A stretch of DNA of 64,000 nucleotides from Dioscorea cayenensis subsp. rotundata (taxonomy: Eukaryota > Streptophyta > Magnoliopsida > Dioscoreales > Dioscoreaceae): NCBI RefSeq assembly GCF_009730915.1, contig NC_052488.1, positions 20,206,305-20,270,304 on the forward strand. Direction: 5' to 3'. Below are positions 34,575-45,262 of this stretch, piece after piece. Every line of letters starts with the position of its first letter. Positions within the stretch are counted from its first letter, which is position 1. Under the pieces are notes generated by a model. The model made no database searches, was not told the origin of the DNA, and saw only the letters and a list, made by a program, of their open reading frames with translations. The position numbers and the translations under genes were made by a program.

Positions 34575-35264
34575 AAATTATAGTATTTTTGTGAAAAAAA
34601 CAAACTTTTGGATAAAAGATACATATAAATATGGGCGTTGTTGTAAATATATACTCCCTCCATTCCTTTTAATTTGTCATAAACCCATGTTTATTTTTAT
34701 ATGTCATTTTTGAACATAAAAAAACATTTATTATTTTTTTTTTCCAAAGATACCATAACACTCTATTCAATTCTCTTCTTGAAATTTAATATGAGAGAGA
34801 AATGTGAAGATATAAATTAGGGGTAATTTTGAAAAGATAACTAATTTTTTATTAAATTATATAAAATAACCAACTTTTTTGGTATGTGAGATTCGGTTAT
34901 TCACAACATATAAAAATGAAAGGAGAGAATATTTGCAAGTATCATTATATTTATAATTTTACATTTTGTAGAATATATACAAAAAATTGTGTTCATTTTG
35001 CGGGGTTCAAAAAATAAGGTGTTTTTTAATCCTCTCTTATCACATCTTGACATGTATATTTTTATTTTTTATGTTGTGGTTGGAATACACATGTTAGACT
35101 TTGATAAGAGAAACCGACTCTGGTTATGAAATCAAGCAAAATGACTTCCAAAAACTCTGCTTAAATAATGACAACATGATGTCATAAATTGACATATCAC
35201 GGGGGCTAATATGCAAAAACATAAAAAAAAAAGAAAAATGATAATTTTCTTCTATTTATTTTAG
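34575..35264. other. Intergenic region upstream of KH gene
   Basis: AT-rich, with a block at 34650-34930 that looks like a degraded MITE (ctccctccattccttttaatttgtcat, and aaaaatgaaaggagagaat at its end, an inverted match). This is the common plant MITE type with CTCCCTC..GAGGGAG ends. The last 100 bases are presumably the KH gene promoter. Confidence 0.45.
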
Positions 35265-35376
35265 GATCGAGCGAGCAATCGCTGGCCATCGCATCGGAAT
35301 CCAAAGGCCTTGTCGTCGCTCTGTTCTCTTTACTAGGGTTTCTTCTGGTTGGGAAGTGGAAGACCAGAATTCGAAG
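35265..35376 (+). other. 5' UTR exon of KH-domain gene
   Basis: GC-richer segment with CTAGGGTTTCTTCT, ending GAATTCGAAG before the donor GTACGACC. It joins the acceptor GTGCAG at 36351-36356, giving a 980-nt 5'-UTR intron. A 5'-UTR intron of this kind is common in plant RNA-binding protein genes. The start of the exon is approximate. Confidence 0.55.
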
Positions 35377-36379
35377 GTACGACCTTGCTCTTAGGCCTTT
35401 CAGAATCTTCTCTCATTTTCATTGATGCGATGTTTTTGTCCATGTTTTCCGTTTTGCATTGGTTGTTATCCGATTTTTTTATTTGATTAGGTTTTCTGAT
35501 CACATTGCTTTTGTTTCTGCGGATCTTTCTTAGTTAATTACCAGAAAAAAAGTGGTTTTTTTAGTTTTTGAAAGTTTTGGTCTTTACTTTGAGAGTCCTA
35601 GATCTAGGGTTTCTGCCTGGTGATACCCAGATTAGTATTGTCTTTACGAAATGTCTTTAGAAAATTCTTTTTTTTTCTTTTTTGGTTGAGATTTTGTTAA
35701 TGTTTTAGTGGAATCATTGTCTTTCGTAAATTTCTTTTAATTGTTCCGAGGGCTCAAGGTGTGCTTTTGAGGTGAGATAGATGAAAAGGAGTGGAAATTT
35801 ATTGAGAGAGAAGGGAAAAGAAAAGAAATTTTTAGTGATTCATCTTTTTCTCATGTGATTTTCTATTTAATTTATTAATGATGTAAGCAACTCTTTGTTA
35901 TATTATTTATTTTCCCTGTTGGTATCAATCTGAAGACTTTCATAGTAGACTATCTTCTGAAAAAATAAAGTGTCACTCCGGTTGTGATTGAACGTTTTTA
36001 GCGTGGTACAGTGATTTGGAGGTCCTTAATTTTTGTATGTTTATGAGATAATTATCTTGTAAGCATCAATGAGCAGTATCATTGGGTTAGCAGCTGTTGT
36101 GAAAATCATTCATTTATTAGCCCTTTGAAGTCTGTATCATCAACACTGTAAAGCCAGCAGTTGTTGTTTTCTAAAGAAAAACAAGTACTAATATAACTTA
36201 TGAAAATTTTGTGTATCTTATTCATGGTTTGTGAATATAAAGTCTTGTTTGTACTTGCATGAAATTAATAATGAACACGCTTTGGTCCGGATGATGTTGC
36301 ATACTGCTTGACATTAAGCTAGTGCTTATAGAATGCAGATGCCTGTTTAAGTGCAGGATTGCCTTGTCAACTTGATATA

Positions 36380-38855
36380 ATGTCTGGGCAGAGGAATACT
36401 TATGGCAAACGTTACCACTCCGAGGCAGATTACCCTGACAGTGGTGGAAACAAGAGAAGAAATTATGGTGATGAAAGAGATCTCTCTTCTTCAGGGCAAG
36501 ATGATACTGTGTACCGGTACTTGTGTTCCGTAAAAAAGATAGGAAGTATCATTGGGAGGGGTGGTGAGATTGTGAAACAACTAAGATCTGACACTCAAGC
36601 CAAGATCAGGATAGGCGACACCGTACCTGGTTGTGATGAGCGAGTAGTAACAATTTACAGTTCAAGCAGGAAAACTAATAGGTTTTATGATACTGGTGAT
36701 GATATTTGCCCTGCTCAAGATGCTTTGTTCAAGGTACATGAGAGTCTGTTGACTGTTGATTCTCTAAATGATGAAGATGCTGATGCTGATGCACCTCAAG
36801 TGACTGTTCGCCTGCTTGTGCCATCTGATCAAATTGGATGCATAATTGGCAAAGGTGGGCAAATTGTTCAGGGCATCCGTAGTGATACTGGTGCTCAAAT
36901 CCGTATTCTGAAAAGCGAGCATCTTCCTCCTTGTGCCCTTAATAATGATGAGCTTCTCCAGGTATTGAAATTTGTGATTCTTTCTCGTGGCCGTTGTAAC
37001 AAGGAGTGCATTTCTTATATTCCATGTTAATTCTCTTGTAACAGCTGTTGTTTTCTCAGTTTGGAGCATTGCATCGACACCCATTTGCTGCTTAGTCTAC
37101 AGATATAGGATCAATATCGGTTTAAAAAACTGATTTCTGCTTACTGTTTTTCTATCTGTTGGTCATGTTCTTACTTTTAATTTTGATCTGGAAACATTTT
37201 TCATGTTATATTATATGTATATTTGCATATCCTGTTTGGGTAAACTCTTTTATAGCCTTGTTTTAGGCCATGCATCGCTGCCTTCATATGCATTATTATA
37301 AATGGCATTGTGGATCTGGTCTCTGTTTGATTTGATGGCAAATTTTGCTCAAAAGTTCCACTGGCATTCTGCTTTTCATATTGTCTATCAAGCATCTTAT
37401 CTGATTAGTGCTTATGGTCTATTAGATTTATGGGGAAGCTCCTGTTGTGAAGAAGGCTTTGTTTCAAGTTTCCTCTCGACTATATGACAATCCTTCTCGT
37501 TCACAGCATCTTCTTATTGGAAACTTTCCCAGCTCATATGCTCCAATTGGTTCCCATGGGGTTCCAAATACCATAGCCCCTGTCATGAGTATGGGTCCAC
37601 CATTTGGAGGGTATAAGGGTGATGCTGGAGATTGGTCCTTTTATCCAGGTCTGAGAGATGAAAGTTCTGCAAAGGAATTTGGCTTTCGTTTACTCTGCCC
37701 TTCTGTTAACATTGGAGCAGTTATTGGTAAAAGTGGTGTTATAATTAAACAGATTAGGCAAGAGTCTGGTGCAACAATCAAAGTAGATAGTTCCTCCAGC
37801 GAAGATGACTGTGTAATCGCAATATCTGCAAAAGAGGTGGGTCGTAATGCTATGCTTACTGATTTCCTTTGCCATTTTCTGAACTAATATTCATATTCAA
37901 CCTACATTTAGTTCTTTGATGAACCAATTTCGCCAACATTGGAAGCTGCCTTACGCTTGCAACCCAGGTGTAGTGAGAAAATTGAGAGAGAATCTGGGGA
38001 GCCTTCATACACTACCCGCCTACTGGTGCCAACATCACGCATTGGCTGTCTTATTGGTAAAGGTGGGTCCATCATTTCTGATATGAGAAGGGCTACACGT
38101 GCAAATATTCGCATACTGTCAAAGGAAAACCTTCCCAAAGTAGCTTCTGAAGATGATGAAATGGTTCAGGTATGTATTAATTACTCTGTTGTGCCTTTGA
38201 CTCTTAAAGGTTCCATTCTTCATTAAGCTGGCTTAAGTGGGCTTGTTGGTATTCCTGAGTGATTGTCACTGAATTACCACAACTAAATTTTTCTTTAATA
38301 TACAACGTAATGCATTCTCTGCTCTGTTTGTGACAAATTATCATAGATTAGTGGAGACCTGGAGCTTGTCAAGAGCGCTCTTGTGCAAATAATAAAGCGG
38401 TTGAAAGCCCATTTCTTTGAAAAGGATGCTGCTTTATCGTCATTTCCTTCCTTTGCTCCATACCATTCTATTTCAAGTGATATTTCTGATGTGTCAAAGT
38501 ATGGAGGCTGGGATGGTAAATCACATGGGCGTGGTGGATATTCTCCATATTCAGGAGGTTATGGCGCTTCAGTTGATTTGCAGTCTGATAGATATGGTGG
38601 CTACAGTGGTTCCCAGGTGAGCTTTAATTAAAAAGATGTTGATTATATTACTTGCAATTTGGTGTCTGGTTGCAATATTGTTCAATTTCTTTTTCCTTAA
38701 ATTCCTGTAGCAAACTGATCCCATGGTCTTGATCAACTTTTTAAATTGTTTTTTAACTGTATTTTATTTGGTTTGCCAACCAGAGGGGTGGTGGCCGTAG
38801 TAGTCATGCAGCATATGGTGGGTATTCAGGTCGATCTGGCGGCAATTCTGGGTAA
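36380..38855 (+). CDS. KH-domain RNA-binding protein (HEN4/At4g18375-like)
   Basis: Plant poly(C)-binding-type protein expected to act in nuclear mRNA processing. Exons: 36380-36961, 37426-37836, 37912-38169, 38347-38616 and 38784-38855, all in one frame and each a multiple of three, 530 residues. Four KH domains have intact GXXG loops: GRGG (residues 59-62), GKGG (157-160), GKSG (295-298) and GKGG (380-383). A basic N-terminus (KRYHSEAD..NKRRNYG) and a Gly/Tyr/Ser-rich tail frame them. The ATG at 36380 precedes the conserved MSGQRN start. The last exon ends in GGG-TAA, which is also a good splice donor (GGTAAG), so further 3' exons and another C-terminus are possible. The exact orthologue within the HEN4/FLK/PEP group is not decided. 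Confidence 0.92.
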
Positions 38856-41800
38856 GGTTCTTTCAATATGTTGATGGGACTTCTCTGTGTTTGCTGGGCT
38901 CATTTGCATGGTTTAGGACTAGTTAATATCATTTGAGATATTTGATGACTTAGCCTGCTGTTTAAACCCTTCCTTAGTAGTGATGATTATATATTATTAT
39001 AGGAGAAAATCAACGCACTGAAATTTCTGCCTTACCTGCATATCTGTTTAATCCACATATGCATGTGCCGCTTACTTACTTTTTAGTAAGGAAAGTGTGG
39101 TACTAGTTATATAAAATGTTGGCCCTTCACAACCTCAAACTATAATGCAGGGCCTGCTTATTATTGTTCGCCAGGAATAACTTCTTGATATACATATTAT
39201 AGATTAGCTCTTGCACCTGGTGAGTTTCATTCTAGTGGCAAAACTTCAGATTTGCTAAGGCGTAATTCTGAAGACTCATGTGGCACGAAAATGTACATTT
39301 TAGCCTGTCTCAGTCAATTCCTATTTACTCTCCCTATACATTGTGTACTCTGTGGCATTCTCTTCATTTGGAAATTATTAATCATCCTGATCCTGATCAT
39401 TAGCTATTGTTATCAGGTTATCTGGCCCAAACCCTGTTTCTCATGGAAAACATCATGGTTATTAGGGCTCTCAACTGATTAGTACAAGCAGGTAGACTAT
39501 TCCCTGACCTACTTTATCCTTTGGACTGCATGAAACTATTTTGGCACTTAATCTTATTTAACTTAACAACTATGCTTCTGTAACCAAGCCAGCCAACCTA
39601 TATTAGATATTAGTTTTCTGATGTGCCTGTCACTGTTACCTTGTTGCCTGCCCTTCCAATCATAACAGCTAAGATGTTTGAAGCCTGGAGCCAGTCTCTG
39701 TGAATCCTCAAGCCTAAAACCAGAAGACAAAACTGGAAGACCAGATGGACAGTTGTGATACCATGACCAATCATGGAAGATTTGCCTAGGAGGGCCAACA
39801 TGCAATGCACCCACTTAATTTCTCATGGCCTTTAGTGAGGATTTGTTTTTTCAAGACAATGTTTTGAGCCTTTATATTTGGGACCATATGTATTTAAGTA
39901 CACTGTTTGAACTTTTAAATATATATACCTGTATCCCCAAGTAACTTGTTTCCAATTGGAACTGGTTTTCACCCTCAAAGCCGTAGTGAGGATTCAACTT
40001 TTTCCAAGTTTAATGCTGTGTTATGGTTGGCCTTTTTTTTTTTTTTTTCTTTTGTTTCTCAGCATCTCATATACGCTTCTTTCGCTAGATGCCATATGAT
40101 GCACAAGGAATGTAATCTAATGATTTGTTTTGTCAAGATGTGGTAGATTTACAAGCACACGATGGAAAGTAGACATGTTTGTTCAACTTAGCATGACTTC
40201 AGATCTACCAGGAGGCTAGTGATTACTTTTGAATGTAAATATTGTGCAGGTTCTTTGGAGTATACACTATGTTCACCTGAACAGGTGAGTTTCCTGTCCA
40301 TGTTTCTTCTTGATAGGAATGTCTGTTATGTGCCGAAATATTGATCCAGGTAAATGCTATCCTTTAACATCATACGATGCAATACGAGTAAAATATGTTG
40401 TGTCATTTTCGCGCTGATTCTGTTTATCAATACTGCTTCTTGATCGATCTCGACAGCCTTGAGCATGTTGTTTTCCGCAATATTGATTATAGGTTCTTGA
40501 GATTTGTTCTGGTCATGCTTTCCATTTTCTCACCATTTCTCACCAATTTTGTGGCAATAAATGGTGAAAATGTTTAACTTGTTATTTTGAGATGTGGCAG
40601 GTGTGTCTGGTGACTGTAACAAATGATGCTTCAGCTTTTATGTTTTTGCTTAAGATGGAAGTTGCTTGGGCTATGTTTTTTATTATTATTATTATTATTA
40701 TTATTTTGTTTGCTGGGGTATAATGCATAAACAGTTGATGGAAAATTTTATTGGTAGTGATTGTTTCCGGGCTTTAAAGCATGGTAATGTCATTTATAGC
40801 AGAAGTTCATTTTCATATGTAGAATTTTAGTGTGAGTTTCGCTTGGTTGATGAAAACCTGAAAAAGTTTGTTTTTTTTTTCTTGTAATGATTTACTTGGA
40901 AAAAAAAAATATTTTAAGAAAAAATCACAATTATCAACTTGTTTCTTTCACAACTTATCTTAAGATTTCTGAAAAAAAATTATTAATGTGTGTTTGCAAT
41001 TTGATTAACTTAGTAATATGCATATTTGATATAGAAGTCATGATTATATGCAAACCATTAACTTGAGAAATGTTTTCACCCCTAAAAAATATAAATGATT
41101 TTTTATATTTACTACTCACAGAAGTGAGATTTTTCAGTACTTTTTCTTTTTTTTTTTTTAAATTAAAAAAGTTCTTTTTATTTATTTATCAACCGCACAT
41201 AAAATTTTTAAATTTGGATGTCTAATCACCCCCACCGAAGACAGCTATGAATTGGCAATTTTTTTATTTTTTTTTTCTGGTTGAAACTGATTAGACAAGA
41301 CAATTAAATTTTTTTTTCTCTTTTGACAAGGTGATCATTTTGTTATTAATTTAGTTAAATATCATGGATGATAAAAGTTTTGTCATATATATATATATCC
41401 AAAAATTAAATAGAATTAATTCAGTCATGAGCGATGAAAGCTTATCATGTACATATCCAAAAATCAAATCAAACTAATAATTTTTTTTTTTATTATGCAA
41501 TTCTTACCCACTAAATACTATTTTTATGCAACTCTGATATTTTTACAGTACCTGTATACTACTGCAACATTACTCCGGTATAAGATTTCAATCCTATGTC
41601 TTTACTCACCCACTGCAGGTGACTACCATCAAGCTCCCCGTTGGTTATACACTCAACTTCATTAATATTTATATAAGTTAAATTAACATTCAAATTTAAA
41701 ATTATTTCCCATTTAAACTCATAAATCATGTGAGGTTTGAAAAGAGTGTAGGAACGCATGCTTACTTTCGGTGGCCGAAAAGTGCAAAACATGGGGAGCT

Positions 41801-42392
41801 GCTGGTTTTTGTCCCAAATTCACATGCCTAACAAGCTCAACATTTATTTATTTATTTATTTATAATTATTTTTATGACGTCATGCAACTGAAAAATACAG
41901 GTATTTATCACCATAATTTTTTTTTTTTATAAATTTGTATAAAACACCTTATCAAGTATCAACAATTTATTTTAGCCTGCATTTCATACTTTATTGCATA
42001 ATTTAAATTTTTTTTAATATATTACACTGTACTGTATCTTTATACTGAGTTGAGAAATTTAAAATTCAATTACTAAAAATTAAAATAATTACCATTTAAA
42101 TTTTTATAAAATCTGAGTCACTTGGGCCCCACTCCAACCGCAAAAAACATGGCTTCACATGCCCTACCTATCTCCAAACTAAAAGAGTTCTACTTGGAAT
42201 TGTACTACATATTACTAATAAACCATCTAATTTTGATTGCATTAGAGATTACACTGTCACTAATCACAAAATTAAAATTTAAAAAAAAAAAAATTTTAAA
42301 AAAAAGGGGAAACACTGAATCTCAGGGAAAATCTAAACAGCATGAGTTTTAAACTTATCCAAACTTCTTGAAATTCAAAAAACAAAAAGTCC
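38856..42392. other. 3' flank of KH gene and intergenic region
   Basis: To about 40640 the sequence is of even composition, likely 3' UTR or alternative 3' exons of the KH gene (splice-like sites present, no long frame). From 40640 on it is AT-rich with a (TTA)n tract near 40681-40705 and poly-T runs. No other gene recognised. Confidence 0.5.
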
Positions 42393-42399
42393 TATAAAT
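42393..42399 (+). promoter_or_regulatory. TATA box of MIR169 gene
   Basis: CCTATAAATC, followed by a CT-rich initiator-like stretch (ctctcctcatcttcttctc). A transcript would start near 42425 and run through the hairpin. Confidence 0.65.
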
Positions 42400-42424
42400 C
42401 TCTCCTCATCTTCTTCTCATATTT

Positions 42425-42735
42425 CAATGCATTTCCTTGTTTGGATTTTTCTAAAGTTCAAGAAGAATCCAAAGATGATAAAAAAGAGTAAGAACAACAC
42501 CAACAACAAGAAGACCAAGACTATGTTCAATGTTCATCATCTAATGGCTTGCATGAGTGAAGAAGGTTAATTATGTTATGCAGCCAAGGATGACTTGCCG
42601 GCAAACTTGGAGATCTTTTTATCTGCTATAATTTTGTCTTCTTTTCTTTTCTTTTTTTGTTTTTTTTTGAAAAAAAAAAGAAGAAGAAAGAAATCAAGAC
42701 TGGCAAGTTGTTCTTGGCTACATGTTTGCCTTCTT
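42425..42735 (+). ncRNA. MIR169: MIR169 primary transcript / hairpin
   Basis: The mature microRNA is at 42581-42601, beginning CAGCCAAGGA and ending CTTGCCGG, identical to the miR169b/c form. The star strand lies at 42702-42722 (GGCAAGTTG..TTGGCTA). The two arms pair along the whole duplex with only G-U wobbles and one terminal mismatch. The loop is long (about 100 nt) and itself has a pyrimidine tract (about 42640-42668) opposite a purine tract (about 42670-42693), which extends the stem. miR169 guides cleavage of NF-YA (CCAAT-binding factor subunit) mRNAs in drought, nitrogen and development responses. The gene has its own TATA box and points toward the neighbouring small membrane protein gene. 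Precursor ends are approximate. Confidence 0.95.
42427..42570 (+). CDS. Short ORF in the pri-miR169 leader, candidate miPEP
   Basis: ATG at 42427, TAA at 42568-42570, 47 codons, ending 10 bases before the mature microRNA. It is the first ATG after the predicted transcription start. The peptide has a hydrophobic start (MHFLVWIFLKF), then a Lys/Asn/Thr-rich basic centre, and ends MACMSEEG. Some plant primary microRNAs encode regulatory peptides (miPEPs) in just this position. No homology is claimed, and chance occurrence is quite possible. Confidence 0.35.
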   Translation: MHFLVWIFLKFKKNPKMIKKSKNNTNNKKTKTMFNVHHLMACMSEEG

Positions 42736-43218
42736 TTCTCATGCAAGTCATTTGGTGATTAATTTCCATCCTTCTGCTTTGCTAGCTTTTTTGGTAAGTC
42801 CAGTTCTTGATTTTTATTTTTTATTTTTACTTGTTTTCTTTCAGATTTACTGATGTTTTATATCAGTTTAGTATTATTATTTTTTTTCTTTTGATATGAT
42901 TTAGACTTTTTATAATACATTTATAATGTCAAATTGTCAATCAAACAGTAGACATGCAGAAATTTCATTAGACAAGCAATCAAATGATCAAACAAAAAAA
43001 CTTCAAATAGCATATGTTTTTATCATGTGATAATTGGATTTAGATTCATGAATTCTGATCTAATTAAACAGTAAAAACAATCACAAAATGATGAAACTTT
43101 ATTAGATAAACAAACTAATAAGTAGCAAACAAAGCACACATAATTATACAGTAAAACATATTCAAATCATTGCATGAAGACAAGAAATGAAGAAGAACCT
43201 GTGAAGGAGTGATGTGTT

Positions 43219-43380
43219 TCAAAAAGGTAAGAGACCTTCTTTGATGAGAAGACCAAGACTGAGGAGGAGAAAACCAATTGTGATGCTTTGAGTGGTGGAG
43301 ACTATTGTTTGTGAGTATGCAAACAGTGTTAATAAAGCTCCAATTGATCCTATTAACAACCCTTTCAAGTTCCTATCCAT
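43219..43380 (-). CDS. Small two-helix membrane protein (53 aa)
   Basis: The ATG at 43378-43380 starts a 53-residue protein: MDRNLKGLLIGSIGALLTLF, then AYSQTIVSTTQS and a second hydrophobic stretch, ending KEGLLPF. Two membrane helices (about residues 8-22 and 32-46) are separated by a polar turn. I recall similar short proteins beginning MDRN-KGLLIGS in plants, of unknown function. The frame is open further upstream (to 43593), but that part is low complexity and rich in His/Lys, so it is taken as 5' UTR. It lies tail-to-tail with MIR169, about 480 bases from its hairpin. Targeting is unknown. Confidence 0.7.
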   Translation of the reverse strand: MDRNLKGLLIGSIGALLTLFAYSQTIVSTTQSITIGFLLLSLGLLIKEGLLPF

Positions 43381-43593
43381 CTCTCTGTGTATGTATCTCT
43401 TTTTTTTTTCCTCTCTTTTTCTTTCTTGCTTTTGTGGATGATTAACAGGGAGTGGACTTTGGAAAGTCAACTGTGTTGTTGTGAAAACCAAAGCTTGATG
43501 ATGATTATGATGTTTAATGTAGTTTATGGATTCTAATAGAGGGCCCAAATGATAGAATTTTTTTGTAAGGTCCCAAGGCCAATGATGTCCCAT

Positions 43594-44668
43594 GTTGGAC
43601 TTAATTTAAGATGTATTTACTATTTATTTAAATAAATTTTTAATTGTTGTTTTTCACAATATTTATTTATTTATTTATTTTAAGAAATGTGAACAATCCC
43701 ATATTCTCATCATCCAAAATGTTGGCTCAAAAAAGTTAGGAAATATTCTTCATTTGCTATATAAGCTGTGGTTTATAATTTTCCACAAAAAATTTAAAGA
43801 AAAAAATTAAAAAATCAAATCCATAGATAAATTATTCCTATCATATTAGTGAGATGAGCCAATCATCGTGAATACATTCTTATCATTTTGTGGAAATCAA
43901 ATAACCGACTATATAGTTTCTATTATAACCCTTAAACCGATCATTATGTCAAATTTAAAAAAACTAGTAAACTAAAAAAAAAAAATTGGCCTATTAATTA
44001 TAAAAATTCTGGATTTATTTACTTAAGTAATAATTAAAATAATTATTTATAATTATTTGTAAAGTTCATATTTGTTAATAAAGTAAAAAAATTTTAACCG
44101 ATATTCTCTTTCTCTTTTGAGAATTGACAGGGAAAAAAAGAATTTACGGCTATTTTTTAACAGGGGAAATTAAAAAAATCTCGGTGTGATAGATTTACTA
44201 AGTACAGAGTTTTTTTTTTTATTATTTTTTTTTATGGGTTTCAAAGATATGTAATTTTTGTGGCTAATAAAAAAGTCTTTTTTTTTTATTTAGTAAAAAC
44301 AAAAATAGTTATTCTTGGCAAATAAAAAACAGTCAATACTATAATAATGGAGTGATGCAATATTAATCCTATTTGGCAAATTAGTGAAACCACAAACGCT
44401 TTGTTTTGAAGATTTTCCTTTTAATATTAATGATGCTGTATTTACCTACTAATTTTACCGAATAAATTTTTACGAATGACATAGATGCCATATTGGTATC
44501 TACATCAATCATCAACACGATTCATTCATTTATAAACTTCCAATTTAAACAATATAAATCCTTAAATTCTAAAAATTTCAAAATATTATAAAATTTTATT
44601 TAAAATTTTAAAATCTTAAATCTAAATATTATAAAATCCTATACCCAAAATTCAAACACCCTAAACCC
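43594..44668. other. Intergenic AT-rich region
   Basis: No ORF or RNA gene recognised. From 44560 on the DNA reads as degenerate aaatcctaaaccctaaa-like sequence, which resumes after 50090 on the far side of the nested element. Confidence 0.6.
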
Positions 44669-45262
44669 TGACATAGTGTTTGGATTAAAAAGTAGAAAGA
44701 AAAGTAAAGGGAGAGCCAAAAGGGAGAAAGAAAAAAAAAAAATTCAACCTTTGTTTGAAAAGACAAATTTTATGAAGAGAAAGGAGAGGAGGGTTTTCTG
44801 ATAAATCTAATTTGGTTAACTAAGGGAAAAGAAAGAAAATAACATATAATAATATGATTTACCAATTATGCCGTTTAATATATTAAATAAAAATTACTTA
44901 TTTCTATTTAAACAAATGCATTATAATATTAAAATTACTTTAAGCATTTTTTTAATAAATATTAAAATTATTATAATTATCATTATTATTTTGATTTGAT
45001 TTTTATATTTTAATTTTTTTCTTCTCTAATATTACCATTTATTTTTCCTTTGGAAGTATATTATACATTATTTAAAGACCAATTCCTCCTACAACTCTAT
45101 TGAATCATCACAAGATCACTCTATTATATTGTTAGTAAACCTATTCTAATATTTTAATTCACAACATAATAATCATGTTGAATTAGATAATTATTAATTT
45201 TTTTTCTCACTCAAAGAAAAATTTTAATTTTATTTGTACTTAGAATAAAGTTTGGATATCAA

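Noticed and set aside
43219-43593. Long form (124 codons) of the small membrane protein
   Set aside because: The extra 71 codons are low complexity and rich in His/Lys/Gln; the internal ATG at 43380 begins the recognisable part.
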